NCBI RefSeq assembly: GCF_020097815.1 | Contig: NZ_CP083663.1 | Span: forward strand, 2,480,001-2,544,000 | Reading direction: 5' to 3' | Length of the DNA: 64,000 nucleotides | Source of the DNA: Haloprofundus salinisoli | GTDB taxonomy: Archaea > Halobacteriota > Halobacteria > Halobacteriales > Haloferacaceae | Shown here: piece by piece, positions 60,775 to 64,000 of the stretch | How the letters are laid out: every line of letters begins with the position of its first letter | Position numbering within the stretch: position 1 is the stretch's first letter | The notes under the pieces: generated by a model | Told to the model about the DNA's origin: nothing | Seen by the model: the letters and a program-made list of their open reading frames with translations, nothing else | Database searches by the model: none | Position numbers and translations under genes: made by a program

Positions 60775-62313
60775 TTAGGCGTTCTGTTCGATCTGCTCCA
60801 GCGTGGACTGCAGACTCGACATCGCGTCTTCGGGCGATTTGCCCTGCGAGTAGGTCGCGTTGACCTCTTGGGCGATCTGGTCGGACTGCTGGGACCAGAC
60901 GGCCGTGACCGGACGCGGCACCGCGTTCTCGCCGGCCACCTTCAGCGAGTCGAGGTAGCGGCCGATGACCGGCACGTTCGACGCGCGGTCCGAGTTGAGC
61001 AGCTCCGGCTTCGGCGGGATCCACCCGAGAATCTCGAACATGGCGAGGTTGAAGTCGTCGGTCATCATCGCCTGGATGACGGCCGCGGCGGCGTTCTTCT
61101 TCTCGGTGCTCGAGTTGGGGTTCATCGAGATGTGCCAGCCGCCGAGCGCGGCGGACGGGCCGCCGGCACCCTCGTACTCGGCTTCGTCCGGCGTCACCGC
61201 GTACGGAATCGGCATCACGCCGAGGTCCTCGCCGTAGTTCTCCTCCGCGCCGTTCTCGACGATGGAGTACGGCCAGTTGCGCAGCGCGACGGCGTTGCCG
61301 TTGTCGAACGGCGCCTTCGAGGGGTCTTCCTGCCACTGGAGGACGGCCTCGGGCGAGATCCGCTGGTAGCCGTCGAGCGAGTGCTCGTCGTTCTGCCCGT
61401 GGATGAACGTCCGAATCATCCGAATGGACTGCAGGACCGGCTCCTCGTTGACCGTGATGGGACGGTCGCCGACCGGACCGAACAGGTTGCTGTGGTCGCC
61501 GAAGTACGCGCCGCCCCAACCGGTGATGAACTCGTTGAAGTCACAGCACGACAGGCCCTCGTAGGACGCCGCCTGGAAGTTAAAGCCCATCTGGACGTCG
61601 TCGTTCTGTTGGACGACGTCGGCGATCATGCTGTTGAAGTCCTTCCACGTCATCGACTCCGTCGCCCAGTTGTTGCCTTCGGGGTCGTAGCCGGCCTGCG
61701 TGACGAGGTCCTTCCGGTACTGAACCGTCGGGAAGTCCGGGAACAGCGGAATCGCGTAGAGGTCGCCCGAGTCGGGATGTTTCGCGGTTTCGACGCTGGC
61801 TTGGAAGTAGTTATTGTTGACCGTCGAAACCATATCGCTCGGCAACGACTGGCCGAGGTTCTGTAGCTGGTCGCGGACGATGAACGGAATCGTCCACCCG
61901 CTGTCGGTCATCAGGAGCGTCGGCTCCTCCTGACCGGAGTTGAGCCACGTCTGATACTGGTTCTCCCGGTCGTCGGTCACCTGCGAGCCACCGAGGATGT
62001 CGATGGAGATGTTATCCGGCATGCCGGCGCTCCGGAGCGCTTCGATGATACGGTCTGAGTTGTCCGCGACGCGCGAGTCCGCCGCCCACTGGATGGTGAC
62101 GTCGTTGTTTACCGACCCGGGATCTAACTGTTCGCTGTTGCCGCCGCCCCCGCTGCCGTTTCCGTTGCCGTTACCGTTGCCACCGTCGTCCTGGCTCTGG
62201 ATACATCCGGCGAGACCCATTGCGACGCCGGAAGCGCCGGCAGCCTGTACGAATCGTCGTCGGGATACACTACTTCGCCGCTTCGACTTATCATGTGAGT
62301 CAGCATCGACCAT
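60775..62313 (-). CDS. Extracellular sugar-binding lipoprotein (Tat-exported)
   Basis: This 512-residue solute-binding protein of the CUT1 type has a twin-arginine signal (SVSRRRFVQAAGASG) and a lipobox LAGC, so it is exported folded and lipid-anchored, typical of haloarchaea. A Gly/Asn-rich spacer follows. The mature part has the usual ABC-binding fold with KDFNSMIADVV and WPYSIVENGAE. It provides substrate specificity to the importer. The sugar is not known. A TATA box (GTATAAATAAG, minus strand, about 62340-62350) gives a nearly leaderless transcript. Confidence 0.93.
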   Translation of the reverse strand: MVDADSHDKSKRRSSVSRRRFVQAAGASGVAMGLAGCIQSQDDGGNGNGNGNGSGGGGNSEQLDPGSVNNDVTIQWAADSRVADNSDRIIEALRSAGMPDNISIDILGGSQVTDDRENQYQTWLNSGQEEPTLLMTDSGWTIPFIVRDQLQNLGQSLPSDMVSTVNNNYFQASVETAKHPDSGDLYAIPLFPDFPTVQYRKDLVTQAGYDPEGNNWATESMTWKDFNSMIADVVQQNDDVQMGFNFQAASYEGLSCCDFNEFITGWGGAYFGDHSNLFGPVGDRPITVNEEPVLQSIRMIRTFIHGQNDEHSLDGYQRISPEAVLQWQEDPSKAPFDNGNAVALRNWPYSIVENGAEENYGEDLGVMPIPYAVTPDEAEYEGAGGPSAALGGWHISMNPNSSTEKKNAAAAVIQAMMTDDFNLAMFEILGWIPPKPELLNSDRASNVPVIGRYLDSLKVAGENAVPRPVTAVWSQQSDQIAQEVNATYSQGKSPEDAMSSLQSTLEQIEQNA

Positions 62314-62493
62314 TACAGTTTGACTTCTTGGTATAGGACTTATTTATACTTTCGGCACAGTTACTACGTCTGTTGTTGTGGATTAACTGTCACGTGTGAT
62401 TCGGGCCATACAAGCCTTCTATCGCCGTTTTCTCACATAGTTAATGGGACCCACATCGAATCAATCTCGGTATTCTGCGTGTTATGTAGTGGT
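62314..62493. promoter_or_regulatory. Promoter region of the sugar ABC operon
   Basis: This 180-base gap is AT-richer than its surroundings. It has the TATA box at about 62340-62350 for the binding-protein gene. It also has a spaced inverted repeat: TTAACT (62384-62389) with TGTGA (62395-62399), answered by TCACA (62433-62437) and AGTTAA (62439-62444). This lies upstream of the TATA box, where a sugar-responsive regulator might bind. Confidence 0.45.
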
Positions 62494-63480
62494 TCAGTTT
62501 TTATGTGCCACCGGCCAGTGAGGCGTCTTCGGCGATTCGATTTGGTCCATTTCCGCGTCCGTGAGACTCACGTCGAGAGCTTCGACGTTCTCTTCGAGGT
62601 GGTCGATGCTCCGCGGGCCGATGATGGGCGCGGTGACGACGGGTTTGTGTAGCAACCACGCCAGCGACACCTGCACCGGCGAGACGTCTTTCTCGTCGGC
62701 GATACGCCGAATCTCGTCGAGAACGGTCCAGTTTTCGTCGGTGAATCGGTCCTGCGTGTACTCGTCGATATCCGCGCGCAATCCCTCTTCGATGTCACCG
62801 TCACGCTCGTACTTCCCGGTCAAAAAGCCGCCTGCCAACGGTGACCACGGGATGACGCCGACGCCCTCGCCCTCACAGACCGGTAGCAGATTGGCCTCCT
62901 CGTGGCGGTCCACCGCGTTGTACTCCGGTTGCATGCAGGTGAAGCGCTCGTACTCCTCGATGTCGCTTTTGTACAGCGCCTTCGTGAACTGGTAGCTCGT
63001 CATCGTGCTCGCGCCGATGTACCGCACCTTACCGGTCTCGACGAGGTGGTCGAGCGCCGACAGCGTCTCCTCGATGGGCGTCTCCTCGTCCCAGCGGTGA
63101 ATCTGATAGAGGTCGATGTAGTCGGTGCCTAACCGCTCCAAACTCGCCTCCGCCTGGTCGAGGATGTGCTTGCGCGACAACCCCTGCCCGTTCGGGTAGT
63201 CGCCCATTTCGCCGAACACCTTGGTGGCGATTACGAGTTCGTCGCGGTTGCGGCCCTCGATGGCTCTGCCGACGATCTCCTCGCTCTCGCCGCGCGAGTA
63301 GACGTTCGCCGTGTCCAGGAAGTTGATGCCGAGATCGAGCGCGCGGTGGATGAGTTCGATGCTCGCCTCCTCGTCGTTCATCATCCACTCCTCGCCCGAC
63401 CCGAAGTTCATGCAGCCGAGGCAGAGTCGAGAGACCTCCAGCCCCGTGGTTCCGAGCTTCGTGTACTCCATCTCCGTCAT
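62494..63480 (-). CDS. Aldo/keto reductase
   Basis: This 328-residue NADPH-dependent oxidoreductase has the catalytic tetrad: Asp and Tyr in [18 protein letters not shown], Lys in VIATKVFG and His in [11 protein letters not shown]. The cofactor segment [17 protein letters not shown] is near the C-terminus. It may reduce or oxidise sugars and so belong to the neighbouring pathway, but such enzymes are generic. The ATG at 63480 ([17 protein letters not shown]) is the family start. It lies upstream of the binding-protein gene, on the same strand. Confidence 0.93.
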   Translation of the reverse strand: MTEMEYTKLGTTGLEVSRLCLGCMNFGSGEEWMMNDEEASIELIHRALDLGINFLDTANVYSRGESEEIVGRAIEGRNRDELVIATKVFGEMGDYPNGQGLSRKHILDQAEASLERLGTDYIDLYQIHRWDEETPIEETLSALDHLVETGKVRYIGASTMTSYQFTKALYKSDIEEYERFTCMQPEYNAVDRHEEANLLPVCEGEGVGVIPWSPLAGGFLTGKYERDGDIEEGLRADIDEYTQDRFTDENWTVLDEIRRIADEKDVSPVQVSLAWLLHKPVVTAPIIGPRSIDHLEENVEALDVSLTDAEMDQIESPKTPHWPVAHKN

Positions 63481-63591
63481 ACCGTGACGTTCGATGACGA
63501 ACGACAAAAGTGTGGAGGCGACGGCGAACCGCGAATCGAGCGACGGCCGCGCGGCAGAACCCTCAAGTCACCCCGGCGACCACTCACCGGT

Positions 63592-64000
63592 ATGTCACCG
63601 TTCGACACCGTTCGGCGGCCCGAGTACACGGGCGAACGACGCTGCTGGCCGTGTACCGGGGTCAACGCAGCCATCATCGCGGTCGTCTGTCTGCTTCTCG
63701 CCCCGTTCTCGTACGGGCTCTCGCTTCTGGTCGGCGCGGTCGGCGTCGGCCTCGTCTACCTCCGCGGCTACGCGGTGCCGTACACGCCGACGTTCGCGCC
63801 GAAATTCGTCGCGCGCCTCCCGGTCGAGTTCGGTCCGAAGTACGACCTCGGCGACAGTAGCGGCAGTCTCGGCGACGTCGGCGGAAGCGCCGGGGCGGAT
63901 GCGGAGACGGACACCGGCGGCGGTGACGGCGTCGAAACCGGTAGCGACGACATTGACGACACCAACGACACCGATGGTGACGAGGACGACGAGAACGGTG
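63592..64000 (+). CDS. Haloarchaeal membrane protein with acidic tail (partial, runs off the right edge)
   Basis: About 136 codons are visible. The N-terminus has a Cys pair (RRCWPCTGVN), two hydrophobic helices (AAIIAVVCLLLAPFSYGLSL and VGAVGVGLVYLRGYAVPY), then an extremely Asp/Gly-rich tail (from about residue 85) that is disordered. I do not recognise the family. It is divergent from the aldo/keto reductase. The start at ATG 63592 precedes the first helix. Confidence 0.65.
   Translation, partial: MSPFDTVRRPEYTGERRCWPCTGVNAAIIAVVCLLLAPFSYGLSLLVGAVGVGLVYLRGYAVPYTPTFAPKFVARLPVEFGPKYDLGDSSGSLGDVGGSAGADAETDTGGGDGVETGSDDIDDTNDTDGDEDDENG

Overview
The window is chromosomal DNA of a halophilic archaeon (class Halobacteria, plausibly the Haloferacaceae/Halorubraceae side). 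The evidence is very high GC, strongly acidic proteins, archaeal information-processing genes (L21e, L7Ae, S28e, L24e, L37e, RpoF, Lsm, PriS, GINS, Cdc48, TmcA, aMBF1, archease), haloarchaeal TATA boxes just upstream of start codons, few Shine-Dalgarno sequences, and Tat-dependent lipoprotein export. No phage, insertion sequence or CRISPR array is visible. Both edges cut genes: a cystathionine gamma-synthase on the left and a small membrane protein on the right.

Layout. 1-4.9 kb: partial metB, then the archaeal cluster rpl21e-rpoF-DUF655-ksgA-mscS-hemK2. 5-7.1 kb: a two-gene split MetE methionine synthase. 7.1-10.6 kb: a TOBE protein and a PutP-type symporter with a tiny membrane partner and an unknown downstream protein. 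10.7-12.0 kb: the L7Ae-S28e-L24e-Ndk operon with a structured leader and a strong Shine-Dalgarno sequence. 12.3-20.0 kb: tmcA, gltX, a prenyl synthase (idsA) and RNase J. 20.4-27.8 kb: priS-GINS, peroxiredoxin, a DMT exporter, the Cdc48 operon led by a tiny Hsp20-like protein, and a hydrolase. 28-29 kb: panB.

29.0-37.9 kb is the most distinctive block: six tightly overlapping genes in the order of the bacterial rhizobactin cluster (rhbABCDEF). They encode diaminobutyrate aminotransferase, diaminobutyrate decarboxylase, an IucA/IucC synthetase, an acetyltransferase, an N-monooxygenase and a second IucA/IucC synthetase. They should make a citrate-dihydroxamate siderophore of the schizokinen type from diaminopropane. 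Two DtxR-type inverted repeats sit on the promoter, which predicts iron control.

38-52.4 kb holds housekeeping genes: HAD hydrolase, acyl-CoA dehydrogenase, AlaX, aMBF1, tRNA-Leu(GAG), purF, lsm-rpl37e, archease and rtcB. The tRNA-Leu lies beside a decayed tandem copy of its own 3' half that is broken up by perfect palindromes. Similar hairpins sit in frame inside idsA and in the panB 3' flank, so a small mobile palindromic repeat family is possible.

52.4-63.5 kb is a sugar region: ribose-1,5-bisphosphate isomerase, two Gfo/Idh/MocA dehydrogenases, a TIM-barrel sugar isomerase/epimerase, a complete carbohydrate ABC importer with a Tat lipoprotein, a 67-residue membrane protein and an aldo/keto reductase. 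Together these suggest uptake and oxidative (possibly 3-keto) catabolism of an unidentified sugar or glycoside.
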